NCBI RefSeq assembly: GCF_017303155.1 | Contig: NZ_JAEKJR010000002.1 | Coordinates: forward strand, 496,001 to 560,000 | Direction of reading: 5' to 3' | DNA length: 64,000 bases | Origin: Microbulbifer salipaludis | GTDB lineage: Bacteria; Pseudomonadota; Gammaproteobacteria; Pseudomonadales; Cellvibrionaceae | Shown here: positions 37,636 to 45,763 of the stretch, piece by piece | How positions within the stretch are numbered: the stretch's first letter is position 1 | How the letters are laid out: each line of letters opens with the position of its first letter | The notes under the pieces: model-generated | Databases searched by the model: none | What the model was told of the DNA's origin: nothing | What the model saw: only the letters and a program-made list of their open reading frames with translations | Program-made: the position numbers and the translations under genes

Positions 37636-37664
37636 AAACGGAGGCTTTGGCCTCCGTTTTTTTT
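37631..37664. terminator. Bidirectional terminator thiolase / dolP
   Basis: An 8-bp stem ACGGAGGC (37638-37645) and GCCTCCGT (37650-37657) with TTTG loop, flanked by an A-run on the left and a T-run on the right, so it can stop transcription from both convergent genes. Confidence 0.85.
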
Positions 37665-37683
37665 GGTCAATTCCAGCGGTACG

Positions 37684-38283
37684 TCAGTCGATGTACTCCA
37701 CCGCCTTGACCACTTTCTGTACCCCGCCCACAGTGCGTGTTTTTTCCGCCGCGTTTTCCGCTTCCTGACGGGTCAGTAGGCCCATTAGGTAGACCACACC
37801 GTTTTCGGTAACCACCTTGATGCGACCGCTGTCGATTTCCTTGTCGGCGAGCAGCGCGCTTTTCACTTTGGTGGTCAGCCAGGTGTCGCTGGTGCGGGCC
37901 AGCATGGACGTGGTGCCTCGCACCTGAATTTCATTGTAGACCTGGCGAACGGAGTGCACCTGTTGTGCGGTGGCACCAGCCAGGTTGCGCAGTTCGTTGC
38001 TGGGAACCTGCCCGGTGAGCAGGACCACCCCATTGAAGCTGACTGCGTCGATATTGGCCGCCTTCAATTGCGGGTGGGCCTTGCCAATATTCACCTTGGT
38101 GATGGTTTCCAGCTGCTGGTCATCGATATAGGTTCCGAAGCTACGCTCACCCGGATCCGGTTGAATGGGGCCGTCATGGGTTGCGTCCAGAACGGTGGCA
38201 CAGCCACCCAGAATGGAAAATGTGCAGGCCGCAATGGCCAGCTTGACCGGTTTCATAAAGGGTTTACCTGTAATCAGTTGCAT
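37684..38283 (-). CDS. dolP: Outer-membrane BON-domain lipoprotein DolP
   Basis: A 199-residue lipoprotein with lipobox FSILGGC (Cys near residue 28), then two BON domains (about 55-125 and 130-199; SFNGVVLLTGQVP and TENGVVYLMGLLT). E. coli DolP keeps outer-membrane integrity and associates with BAM. ATG 38283 has GAGGAA eight bases upstream, within the diaA stop region; ATG 38256 is an alternative start giving a shorter signal. Last gene of the lpoA-yraN-diaA-dolP run. Confidence 0.9.
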   Translation of the reverse strand: MQLITGKPFMKPVKLAIAACTFSILGGCATVLDATHDGPIQPDPGERSFGTYIDDQQLETITKVNIGKAHPQLKAANIDAVSFNGVVLLTGQVPSNELRNLAGATAQQVHSVRQVYNEIQVRGTTSMLARTSDTWLTTKVKSALLADKEIDSGRIKVVTENGVVYLMGLLTRQEAENAAEKTRTVGGVQKVVKAVEYID

Positions 38284-38286
38284 GGA

Positions 38287-38880
38287 TCATTCCTCGTATC
38301 CGCCAAACAGGCTGCTGTCGATCAGGTCGCACAGGCAGAACAGGGTCAGCAGGTGAACCTGATGCACTTCCGATGCCACCGGCGAAGGCACGCGTAGTTC
38401 GATGTCGTGCACATCCAGCAGCGCCGTACAGTTGCTGTCACTCTCGCCACCGGTGAGCGCGAGAACACCCATCTCCCGGTCGTGGGCCGCACGTATGGCC
38501 TGGACCAGGTTGGAGTCACTGCCATCGGTGCTGATGAGAACCAGCAGATCACCCGGCTGGCCCAGTGCCCGGATCTGGCGCGCGTAGGACTCGGCGCGAC
38601 CGTGATTGCGTGCCACGGTACCCGTGGTAATTGCATCGCCATTGAGCGCAAGCGCAGGCAGGCCTGGTCGCTCCCGCTCAAAGCCTCCCATTAACTGGGC
38701 TGAAAAACTTTGTGAGAGTGCACCGCTCAGGCCGTTGCCACAGATCAGGAGTTTATTTTCAGCCAGCAGAGTGTGCACGATCATCTCGCTGGCTTCGGCA
38801 ATCAACGGTGCCAAAAGTTCACCAGCATTCATGGTTGCTTCAATGCTGTGGTGAAACAGGGTTACTACGCGCTGTTCCAT
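38287..38880 (-). CDS. diaA: SIS-domain DnaA initiator-associating protein DiaA
   Basis: A 197-residue SIS-fold protein. The segment LLICGNGLSGALSQSFSAQL is the sugar-phosphate binding loop, LLVLISTDGSDSNLVQAI the second. Homologous to phosphoheptose isomerase GmhA, but its position between yraN and dolP is that of DiaA, which binds DnaA and promotes initiation in E. coli. The choice between the two is based on position. Confidence 0.82.
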   Translation of the reverse strand: MEQRVVTLFHHSIEATMNAGELLAPLIAEASEMIVHTLLAENKLLICGNGLSGALSQSFSAQLMGGFERERPGLPALALNGDAITTGTVARNHGRAESYARQIRALGQPGDLLVLISTDGSDSNLVQAIRAAHDREMGVLALTGGESDSNCTALLDVHDIELRVPSPVASEVHQVHLLTLFCLCDLIDSSLFGGYEE

Positions 38881-38908
38881 TTATTCTGAGGTTCCCATCA
38901 GTGTGAGC

Positions 38909-39286
38909 CTATTGCCCGAAGGCGTTTATTATCCAGTCGATATTCAGTGAAGTGCCACCACTATTGCTTTGTTCAATGGTGATGACATCGAAGCGGCACG
39001 GGCAGTCCAGTTTTCGGTATTGCAAGTAGCCGCTGGCGGTGGCCAGCAGCTTGCGCTGTTTACGGAAGTCTACCGATACACCTGCGCCACCAAAACGGCG
39101 GCTGCGTCGGTAGCGCACTTCCACAAATACCAGGGTTCTGCCGTCGCGGGCAATCAGATCGATTTCGCCAAAGCGGCCGCGAAAGTTCCGCTCCACAATC
39201 CGCAGCCCGGCGTCCTTGAGATGCCGCTCGGCAACCGCTTCCATTTGGTTGCCAACATCGGTTGTATCCATGCGTACGGTATCCAT
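38909..39286 (-). CDS. yraN: YraN / UPF0102 endonuclease-like protein
   Basis: A 125-residue protein of the UPF0102 family with the restriction-endonuclease-like core ERNFRGRFGEIDLIARDG and VFVEVRYRRSRRFGGAG, where family members usually read EVK. No activity is known. Between lpoA and diaA in the same order as in E. coli. Confidence 0.9.
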   Translation of the reverse strand: MDTVRMDTTDVGNQMEAVAERHLKDAGLRIVERNFRGRFGEIDLIARDGRTLVFVEVRYRRSRRFGGAGVSVDFRKQRKLLATASGYLQYRKLDCPCRFDVITIEQSNSGGTSLNIDWIINAFGQ

Positions 39287-39352
39287 ACCATTCTTTATTC
39301 ACTGCCCTCGCATCCGTGAGAGGGTTGCCTGGCGGGCACGTATTTTCCACAA

Positions 39353-41266
39353 CTATTCAGCGATGCTCACACGGTCGCTGCTGTTTGCAGGCAGCTGGCT
39401 GCTCTCACTGGTAGTGATTGGAACCGGTGCGCCTTTATCGATTTTTGCCCAGATTTGTTCCCGCACGATACGGCCATCTGCCGTCAGGCTCAGGGCTCCC
39501 GTCAGCCCATACACCTGTTGTTCAGGAAACTGACGGAGTATGGGCAGGCGCGGATACAGGCGGAAGGCGTCGGCACCGAGGGCATAAAGACGTGCAAATG
39601 CCGGAGCGGGTGCGGCCTGCCGTTCGATATTCTGCTTGGTCTCGTTGTCGTCTTCAAACAGCCAGGGCAGGGCGGTAAAGCGTACGCCGTTGATGTCCCG
39701 GTCCCTTTGTCGGTCCACAGTGCCGGCAAAGATCTGTGAGGTGGAAAAAACCGGAAGCTCGCCCGCGTAGAAAAATGACAGCATGGGTTTGATCTGGCGT
39801 GCCTGTTGCGGCTGGGCCAGTACAAACAGCATGTCCACATCGCCGCGGCGACGCGGGGTGAATTTCAATGGCGATGCCAGTTTGCTGCGCAATTCCCGCT
39901 CGCGCTCTTTGCTCTCCGGGATCAGCAGGGCATCGCTGACCAGCTGTGAGAAGTTGGAGTTATCCCGATAGTTGCGGCTCTCGGTCACGCTGCCGCCGAG
40001 CTGGTTCCACTCCTCGGTAAAGGCCGCAAGCCCGCGTTGCCCCCAGCTGGACTCCGGGGCCAGAATCATCGCCTGGCGGTGTCCCTGCCGGTAGGCCTGG
40101 CGCGCCACCTGACGGGCTTCATCTTCAATGGCGAGGCCGAACTGCACCAGGTCGTGCGTCAGCCGGCCCTGGTCCCCGTAATTGAGAGCGAGGGTCGGGA
40201 CTGGCAGCATTTCTGTGGCGAGCAGGTTTGCGACCTTGCTTTTGTCCAGAGGGCCTACAATGGCCTGCGCACCGTTGTTGATTGCGGTCTGGTATATCTC
40301 TTCAAAGGGCTGGTCTCGGCCCGTGTCATACACCTGGACCTGAGGGGTGGGTGCACCGGCGTCCAGAGCACTGTAATAGGCGGCCATAAAGCCATCCCGG
40401 ATGGCCCGGCCCGCGCTTCCGAGGGGGCCGGAGAGGGGCAGCAGCAGGGCCACGTTCTGTGCGCGTTGCGAAGCCAGTTGCTCCAGCAGTTGCAGGGCCT
40501 GTGGCGGGTGCGAAACGGCCGTGTGATTCGGCCACTGCTGGCGCCAGCGGTTCAGGGCGCTCAGCTGGGTGCTGATGTCCGCCTGGGTGTCGCGGCCGAG
40601 CAGGGCGAGCTCGTACCAAGCGCGCATTTTTGGGTCCAGGCTCTCCTCGGCGCGCAGACGAAGCTCCGTTGAGGGGAGCTGGGTCAGCAGCTGCCAGAGC
40701 CCGTTGTTATTGGCGGCGATGGCATCGTCTTCCCGCGCCAGTGGCGCAATACGCTGACGTTCCGCGATACCACTGTCGATATCGCCCATCAGGTTCCACA
40801 GATCGGCGCGCAGGTTGCGCAGTGGCAGGGCGGTATCGGCCGGAATCTGGAACCAGGCCTGCTCCAGGCGCGGGGCGCTCACCAGATCCAGGGCAGTGAA
40901 AAACTCGTCGTCTGCCGCCAGGGCGCTGCCGTACACCTGGGCGTACTTGGCGTACTCGGTGTCGGTCAGTTGTTCCGCATCAATAGTGCTCGCCGCTTGC
41001 CGAAGCGTCGCGTTATCGCCCAGAGTGTATAGAATGGCGGCCGCTTGCAGTTGCGCGCGGTCTTTCTCCGGGGATGGAAGCTGGCGCGCCTGGTTCAGCA
41101 AGCGCACGGCGCTTTGGCGGCTGGCAGTGGTGGTATCACCGGGTGTCGCCGGTATCTGGGCGCCGGGCTGGCTGCTGGGGGTCTGGCAGCCCGCCAGGGC
41201 CAAAGCCAGGGTGGCGGCGGCCAGGCCATTGAAAATGTAAGGAATTCGCCGGTACAGGGCGGACAT
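39353..41266 (-). CDS. lpoA: Penicillin-binding protein activator LpoA
   Basis: Outer-membrane lipoprotein that reaches through the periplasm to stimulate the bifunctional peptidoglycan synthase PBP1A. The 637-residue precursor has a lipobox LALAGC (Cys about 27), an N-terminal TPR-like helical domain (about 50-250) and a C-terminal periplasmic-binding-protein fold (from NVALLLPLSGPLGSAGRAIR). ATG 41266 is favoured by GGGAG six bases upstream; a longer GTG start adds five residues. Divergent from rsmI with only 35 bp between starts. Confidence 0.93.
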   Translation of the reverse strand: MSALYRRIPYIFNGLAAATLALALAGCQTPSSQPGAQIPATPGDTTTASRQSAVRLLNQARQLPSPEKDRAQLQAAAILYTLGDNATLRQAASTIDAEQLTDTEYAKYAQVYGSALAADDEFFTALDLVSAPRLEQAWFQIPADTALPLRNLRADLWNLMGDIDSGIAERQRIAPLAREDDAIAANNNGLWQLLTQLPSTELRLRAEESLDPKMRAWYELALLGRDTQADISTQLSALNRWRQQWPNHTAVSHPPQALQLLEQLASQRAQNVALLLPLSGPLGSAGRAIRDGFMAAYYSALDAGAPTPQVQVYDTGRDQPFEEIYQTAINNGAQAIVGPLDKSKVANLLATEMLPVPTLALNYGDQGRLTHDLVQFGLAIEDEARQVARQAYRQGHRQAMILAPESSWGQRGLAAFTEEWNQLGGSVTESRNYRDNSNFSQLVSDALLIPESKERERELRSKLASPLKFTPRRRGDVDMLFVLAQPQQARQIKPMLSFFYAGELPVFSTSQIFAGTVDRQRDRDINGVRFTALPWLFEDDNETKQNIERQAAPAPAFARLYALGADAFRLYPRLPILRQFPEQQVYGLTGALSLTADGRIVREQIWAKIDKGAPVPITTSESSQLPANSSDRVSIAE

Positions 41267-41301
41267 ATTCTTCTCCCACAAAACTTATTCTGGAGTGAAC
41301 T

Positions 41302-42144
41302 ATGGGGCTGGATACAGCGGTGCTCTATATCGTCGCGACGCCCATTGGCAATTTGGCGGATATGGTACCGCGAGCGGTGGAAGTTCTACAATCGGCGGAT
41401 CTGGTGGCGGCGGAAGACACCCGTCACAGTCAGCGACTTTTTTCCCATTTTTCCATCGATACACCGTTGGTGGCCTATCACGACCATTCCGATGACCAGC
41501 GGACCACGAAAATTCTGCAGCGTCTGGAGCAGGGGCAGACGGTCGCCCTGATCTCCGATGCCGGCACCCCGCTGATTTCTGACCCCGGGTACCGGCTGGT
41601 GCGCGAAGCGCGCGAGCGGGGCTTCAGCGTGGTTCCTATTCCGGGGCCCTGTGCGTTTGTGGCGGCACTGTCGGCGGCTGGCCTGCCCAGTGACCGTTTT
41701 ACCTTCGAGGGTTTTCTGCCTGCCAAGGCGCTGGCTCGTGAGAAGGCGCTGCGCGGGCTGGAGAAAGAAACGCGCACCATGGTTTTCTATGAGGCGCCAC
41801 ATCGGGTGCTGGACACCCTCGATACCATGCGGCAAGTGTTCGGAAATGCCCGCGAGGCGGTGATCGCCCGGGAGTTGACCAAGGCGTTCGAGACGATTCA
41901 CCTGCTGCCGCTGGCGGAACTGGTGGAGTGGGTGCGCGCCGATAGCAATCAGCAGCGCGGCGAGATCGCCCTGTTGGTGCGCGGTGCCGATGAGGGGCAG
42001 TCCGCAGAGTTGGATGCCGAGGCCGAACGGGTCATGAGGTTGTTGCTGGCCGAGCTCCCTCCCAAGCGCGCTGCTGCGGTGGCGGCAGAGATTACCGGCG
42101 TGAACAAGAAGCTGCTCTACAACTGGTCTCTCGCGCAAAAATAG
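41302..42144 (+). CDS. rsmI: 16S rRNA (cytidine1402-2'-O)-methyltransferase RsmI
   Basis: Methylates the 2'-O of C1402 in 16S rRNA to tune P-site decoding. The 280 residues carry LYIVATPIGNLADMVPRAVE, VAAEDTRHSQRLFSHF, ALISDAGTPLISDPGYRLVR and VPIPGPCAFVAALSAAGLPS, all of the tetrapyrrole-methylase fold RsmI type. Directly upstream of rnpB. Confidence 0.96.
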   Translation: MGLDTAVLYIVATPIGNLADMVPRAVEVLQSADLVAAEDTRHSQRLFSHFSIDTPLVAYHDHSDDQRTTKILQRLEQGQTVALISDAGTPLISDPGYRLVREARERGFSVVPIPGPCAFVAALSAAGLPSDRFTFEGFLPAKALAREKALRGLEKETRTMVFYEAPHRVLDTLDTMRQVFGNAREAVIARELTKAFETIHLLPLAELVEWVRADSNQQRGEIALLVRGADEGQSAELDAEAERVMRLLLAELPPKRAAAVAAEITGVNKKLLYNWSLAQK

Positions 42145-42165
42145 CGGGCAAATGCCACGAACGAG

Positions 42166-42194
42166 TTGCATTCCCGTGGGGGCGTCATTACTCT
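42166..42194 (+). promoter_or_regulatory. Candidate promoter of rnpB
   Basis: TTGCAT (42166-42171), 17 bp, TACTCT (42189-42194). The predicted start point about seven bases later coincides with the RNA's 5' end, and the GC-rich CGCGCC in between is like a stringent discriminator. Confidence 0.5.
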
Positions 42195-42201
42195 TCGCGC
42201 C

Positions 42202-42573
<372 letters not shown>

Positions 42574-42700
42574 AACAAATTCCCTGTGCTCGACCGTTGC
42601 GGTGCGAAAGTGCGCCGCAGGTCGAAAGCCATCCCTGGCAGTACGTCCGTGTAACTTCCTTAAAACTCCCAATTCGGTTGTGCGGACCGATTTTGCCGCG

Positions 42701-43378
42701 TTATTTCTGCAGCAGCAGCCCGCACTCGCGGTGTTCCTCGCCCTTGGTGGGGTCGAAGTACACATCGTTGTCCGGCAGGTCGTGCTCGTAAACATACTCT
42801 TCCACGTCAATCTCCCGCAGGTGGAACATCGGCGCCACACGAATAGTGCCGTGATTACCCTTGGTGAAGATATCGAGCCCCTTGCGGTGGGCATTCTGGT
42901 CGTGGCGGATGCCATTCAGCCAGACGTCGGGCTTCAATTCCTGCATGGCGCGATTGAAGGGCTCCAGCTTGACCGTGCGGGAGAAGAAATCGTGCTCCGG
43001 CGTGTCCAGCGGGGGGATGCCGCCGTGCACGGCATTGAAATGCGCCGCAGACATCTTGGGGGAGTAGGTGTGCAGGTTGAGGTCCAGCAGCTGGATGACC
43101 TTCTCGATATGACGATAGGTCTCCGGTGTGTTGTAGCCGTGATCGACCCAGATGACGGGGATGTCGGGTTTGGCGCGGGTGACCAGGTGCAGGAACGCGA
43201 TAGCCAGAGGGCGAAAGTTGGTGAACACCACCGGGTTTTCTGCCTCGGCGATGGTGAACTTCATGATTTCACTGGGCTTGCAGCCTTTAAAGCGCTGGTT
43301 GAGCGCCGCGAGGTCCGCATTGTGGTGGAAGGTTGGGGAGGACGCGGTCTGCTCGCTGAGTCCTGCTGAAACGCCCAT
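42701..43378 (-). CDS. Phosphoadenosine phosphosulfate reductase-like protein
   Basis: A 225-residue PAPS-reductase family (CysH-like) protein. It aligns with E. coli CysH through FLHLVTRAKPDIPVIWVDHG, NTPETYRHIEKVIQLLDLNL, NGIRHDQNAHRKG and the C-terminal ECG whose Cys is catalytic in CysH. It has no CC...CxxC iron-sulfur ligands, so it is not the APS type. Two oddities: the PP-loop SSFG of CysH reads TNFR here, and the C-terminal linker before ECG is short. If active it would reduce PAPS to sulfite after sat. If not, it may bind another adenylate. Has its own promoter; read away from mraZ. Confidence 0.7.
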   Translation of the reverse strand: MGVSAGLSEQTASSPTFHHNADLAALNQRFKGCKPSEIMKFTIAEAENPVVFTNFRPLAIAFLHLVTRAKPDIPVIWVDHGYNTPETYRHIEKVIQLLDLNLHTYSPKMSAAHFNAVHGGIPPLDTPEHDFFSRTVKLEPFNRAMQELKPDVWLNGIRHDQNAHRKGLDIFTKGNHGTIRVAPMFHLREIDVEEYVYEHDLPDNDVYFDPTKGEEHRECGLLLQK

Positions 43379-43472
43379 GGTCGTGAATTCCTGATGAATA
43401 CTGAATGGTGCAACGCTACAGCGACTTTGGCGGTGTTAAAAATAATAAAAGCTGATCTTTATATGCTTTCGG

Positions 43473-43500
43473 GTTCTATGTCGCCCATTCGGCGTGTCAA
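43473..43500 (-). promoter_or_regulatory. Promoter of the cysH-like gene
   Basis: On the minus strand a perfect TTGACA (43495-43500), 16 bp and TAGAAC (43473-43478), about 95 bp upstream of the start codon. Confidence 0.5.
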
Positions 43501-43768
43501 TCCCCGCTGGGTGCGCCGCTGTGAATGGCCGCTTCTGGCGCGATTTTTATTTCTGGTAAAGGCCCCAAGTTAGCGCCCGCTTACAGCGGCGGTTCCTCTT
43601 TGCCCTCAGTGGGCTCCCTTCAATACTTAAAGTAACTTGTGAGCTTGCAAAAGTAAGTGCTTGCTTTGTTGAATAATTGCCCGCCTTGGGCTGCGCCTGA
43701 AATGTGAACACTTCGCCTGCAGCCCGCGAAAATACTGGGCCTTTTCTATGCAGATGCCTTCTATTTCC

Positions 43769-43796
43769 TTGACTTTGTGGTGGTCAGATTTATAGT
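43769..43796 (+). promoter_or_regulatory. Promoter of the mra/dcw cluster
   Basis: TTGACT (43769-43774), 16 bp and TATAGT (43791-43796). Start point predicted near 43803, i.e. just where the GTGG boxes begin, giving a leader of about 140 nt before mraZ. Confidence 0.65.
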
Positions 43797-43803
43797 GTCG
43801 TAG

Positions 43804-43859
43804 GTGGAGAAAAGTGGAATTTTGTGGGTCTTGGTGGGTTGAGTGTGGTTGTAAGTGGT
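43804..43859 (+). promoter_or_regulatory. MraZ operator: ladder of GTGG boxes spaced 10 bp
   Basis: GTGGA at 43804 and 43814, GTGGG at 43824 and 43834, then GTGGT at 43845 and 43855. The first four are exactly 10 bp apart (5-bp box plus 5-bp spacer). MraZ is known to bind such TGGGA/GTGGG direct repeats in its own promoter and repress the cluster. Placement directly after the -10 fits repression. Confidence 0.8.
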
Positions 43860-43944
43860 TAATCACGCCCTGCTGAGAGAAAACGCGCACTATTTCGCTG
43901 GTCACAATGAAAACGCAGCCAGGAACGATCGCGGAAACTGATCC

Positions 43945-44388
43945 ATGTATCTGGGAAGCCACGCAATCAATATGGACGCCAAGGGGCGTCTGGCCATTCC
44001 GGCGCGGGTCAGGGACTCGCTGCTGGAAGATTGTGCTGGTCGTCTGGTTGTGACGGCGCATACGGAAGAGCGCTGCTTACTCGTCTATCCTGAGGCACAG
44101 TGGCGTGAAATTCTTCCCAAGATTGAGGCACTATCCAGCTTTAACAAGGTGGCGCGCCGGGCTCAGCGCCTGCTGATCGGTTATGCCTGTGAGTTGCAGG
44201 TGGATGCCAATGGTCGCGTCCTGATACCGCCGACCCTGCGCGAGTACGCGGGGCTGGAGAAGAAGCTGATGCTGGTCGGTCAGGGCAAGAAGCTCGAGTT
44301 GTGGAGCGAAGACCGCTGGATGAACTGGCTTGACGACAGTGAAGGTGATGGTGAGATGCCAGAAGAGATGGCCTCGCTTTCCCTGTAA
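43945..44388 (+). CDS. mraZ: Transcriptional regulator MraZ
   Basis: A 147-residue AbrB-like, ring-forming DNA-binding protein with two MraZ domains: [20 protein letters not shown] and [20 protein letters not shown], each with the DxxGRxxxPxxxR motif. It represses its own operon through the boxes upstream. First gene of the mra cluster. Confidence 0.97.
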   Translation: MYLGSHAINMDAKGRLAIPARVRDSLLEDCAGRLVVTAHTEERCLLVYPEAQWREILPKIEALSSFNKVARRAQRLLIGYACELQVDANGRVLIPPTLREYAGLEKKLMLVGQGKKLELWSEDRWMNWLDDSEGDGEMPEEMASLSL

Positions 44389-44441
44389 GGCGCTGTCGGC
44401 TGGCGCATTGAAACAAAATTTGGCAAACGCAGGAGAGATGG

Positions 44442-45368
44442 GTGTCCCAGGATCTGCATCGCAGTGTGTTGTTGCGCGAAGCTGTGGACGCCCTGGTGGT
44501 GGATCCTGACGGCTTTTATATCGATGGAACCTTCGGGCGTGGCGGGCACAGTGCCCTGGTGCTCGAACGGCTGGGGCCGGCGGGGCACCTTCTGGCGGTC
44601 GACAAGGACCCGCAGGCCATTGAGTTTGCCCGTGAGCGATTCGCCGGTGAGCCCCGTTTTGATATCTGGCACGGCTCTTTTGCCGACATGGACCAGGCCG
44701 CGGCGAGCCATATGGGGCAGGTCAGCGGAATTTTGCTGGACCTGGGCGTGTCGTCACCGCAGCTGGATCAAGCGGAGCGCGGCTTCAGCTTTATGCAGGA
44801 TGGGCCGCTGGACATGCGAATGGACACCAGCCGGGGCATCAGCGCCGCGGAGTGGGTGAACACCGAGTCTGAGGCAGAGTTGGCGCGGGTGTTCAAGGAG
44901 TACGGGGAGGAGCGTTTTGCGCGCCGTATGGCCGGGGCGATTGTGCGCCGGCGGGCGGAAAAGCCATTTGCGCGCACGCTGGATCTCGCCGAGGTGGTCA
45001 AGGCGGCAAACCCAGCGTGGGAAAAGGGCAAGCACCCCTCCACGCGGGTGTTCCAGGCCATCCGGATTCACGTCAATGGCGAGCTGGATGATCTTCAGGG
45101 GGCGCTGAAAAAGTCGCTCGCACTGCTCAAGCCGGGCGGGCGCCTGGTGGTGATCAGCTTCCACTCGTTGGAAGACCGCATCGTAAAGCGGTTTATTCGC
45201 GAGCAGGAAAAGGGGCCGCAATTACCCCGTGGACTGCCGGTTATGGATAGCCAGATCCACAGGACACTGCGTTCGGTGGGGAAGGCGGTCAAAGCCGAGT
45301 CGCAGGAAGTGGGGGAAAACGTGCGCTCGCGCAGCGCGGTGATGCGTATCGCCGAGCGGCTGGGCTGA
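44442..45368 (+). CDS. rsmH: 16S rRNA (cytosine1402-N4)-methyltransferase RsmH
   Basis: Adds the N4-methyl to C1402, the same nucleotide modified by RsmI. The 308 residues start [17 protein letters not shown], have [17 protein letters not shown] (SAM site), [20 protein letters not shown], and NSRS-type [13 protein letters not shown] at the end. Start is GTG 44442 with AGGAGAG upstream; the nearby ATG is out of frame. Confidence 0.96.
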   Translation: MSQDLHRSVLLREAVDALVVDPDGFYIDGTFGRGGHSALVLERLGPAGHLLAVDKDPQAIEFARERFAGEPRFDIWHGSFADMDQAAASHMGQVSGILLDLGVSSPQLDQAERGFSFMQDGPLDMRMDTSRGISAAEWVNTESEAELARVFKEYGEERFARRMAGAIVRRRAEKPFARTLDLAEVVKAANPAWEKGKHPSTRVFQAIRIHVNGELDDLQGALKKSLALLKPGGRLVVISFHSLEDRIVKRFIREQEKGPQLPRGLPVMDSQIHRTLRSVGKAVKAESQEVGENVRSRSAVMRIAERLG

Positions 45369-45375
45369 GCATTGT

Positions 45376-45663
45376 GTGGTGAGTGAAGTGCGCGCAAATA
45401 AATGGATGCTGGCAGTGCTTTGGTTGTTGGTGATGCTGTCGTCGCTGGGCGTCGTAAGCACCACCCAGCAGAGCAGGGCACTGACCGCAAAGTTGGAGCA
45501 GGCGCAAAGGGTGCGCGATGAGCTGCGTTACGAACAAGAACGTTTGTTGCTGGAGCGCGGAGCCTGGTCTGCCTACAGCCGGATCGAGCAAGTGGCGCGA
45601 GAAGAATTGAACATGCGAGCGCCAGCACCCGATGAGAGGGTTCTGGTGACCTCCGGGCGCTAG
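45376..45663 (+). CDS. ftsL: Cell division protein FtsL
   Basis: A 95-residue bitopic divisome protein: short cytoplasmic part, membrane helix WMLAVLWLLVMLSSLGVV (about 10-28), then a periplasmic coiled coil (ALTAKLEQAQRVRDELRYEQ). It forms FtsQLB and activates FtsWI. GTG start at 45376 or 45379. 7 bp after rsmH. Confidence 0.92.
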   Translation: MVSEVRANKWMLAVLWLLVMLSSLGVVSTTQQSRALTAKLEQAQRVRDELRYEQERLLLERGAWSAYSRIEQVAREELNMRAPAPDERVLVTSGR

Positions 45664-45763
45664 TAGCGGCAGTGTGGGGGCGGCGTTGAGTTGAGCCGCG
45701 TTCGTGTGTGGGGAAACAGCAAATTATAAAGAGTGCGCGAGCAGCGCAGGGAAATGATCCGTC

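Larger units (their letters stand above)
43379..43944. other. Divergent control region cysH-like / mraZ
   Basis: 566 bp without a gene. It holds a minus-strand promoter for the cysH-like gene (43473-43500), and the mraZ promoter followed by its GTGG box ladder (43769-43859). The middle part, about 43500-43765, shows no feature I can support. Confidence 0.6.
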
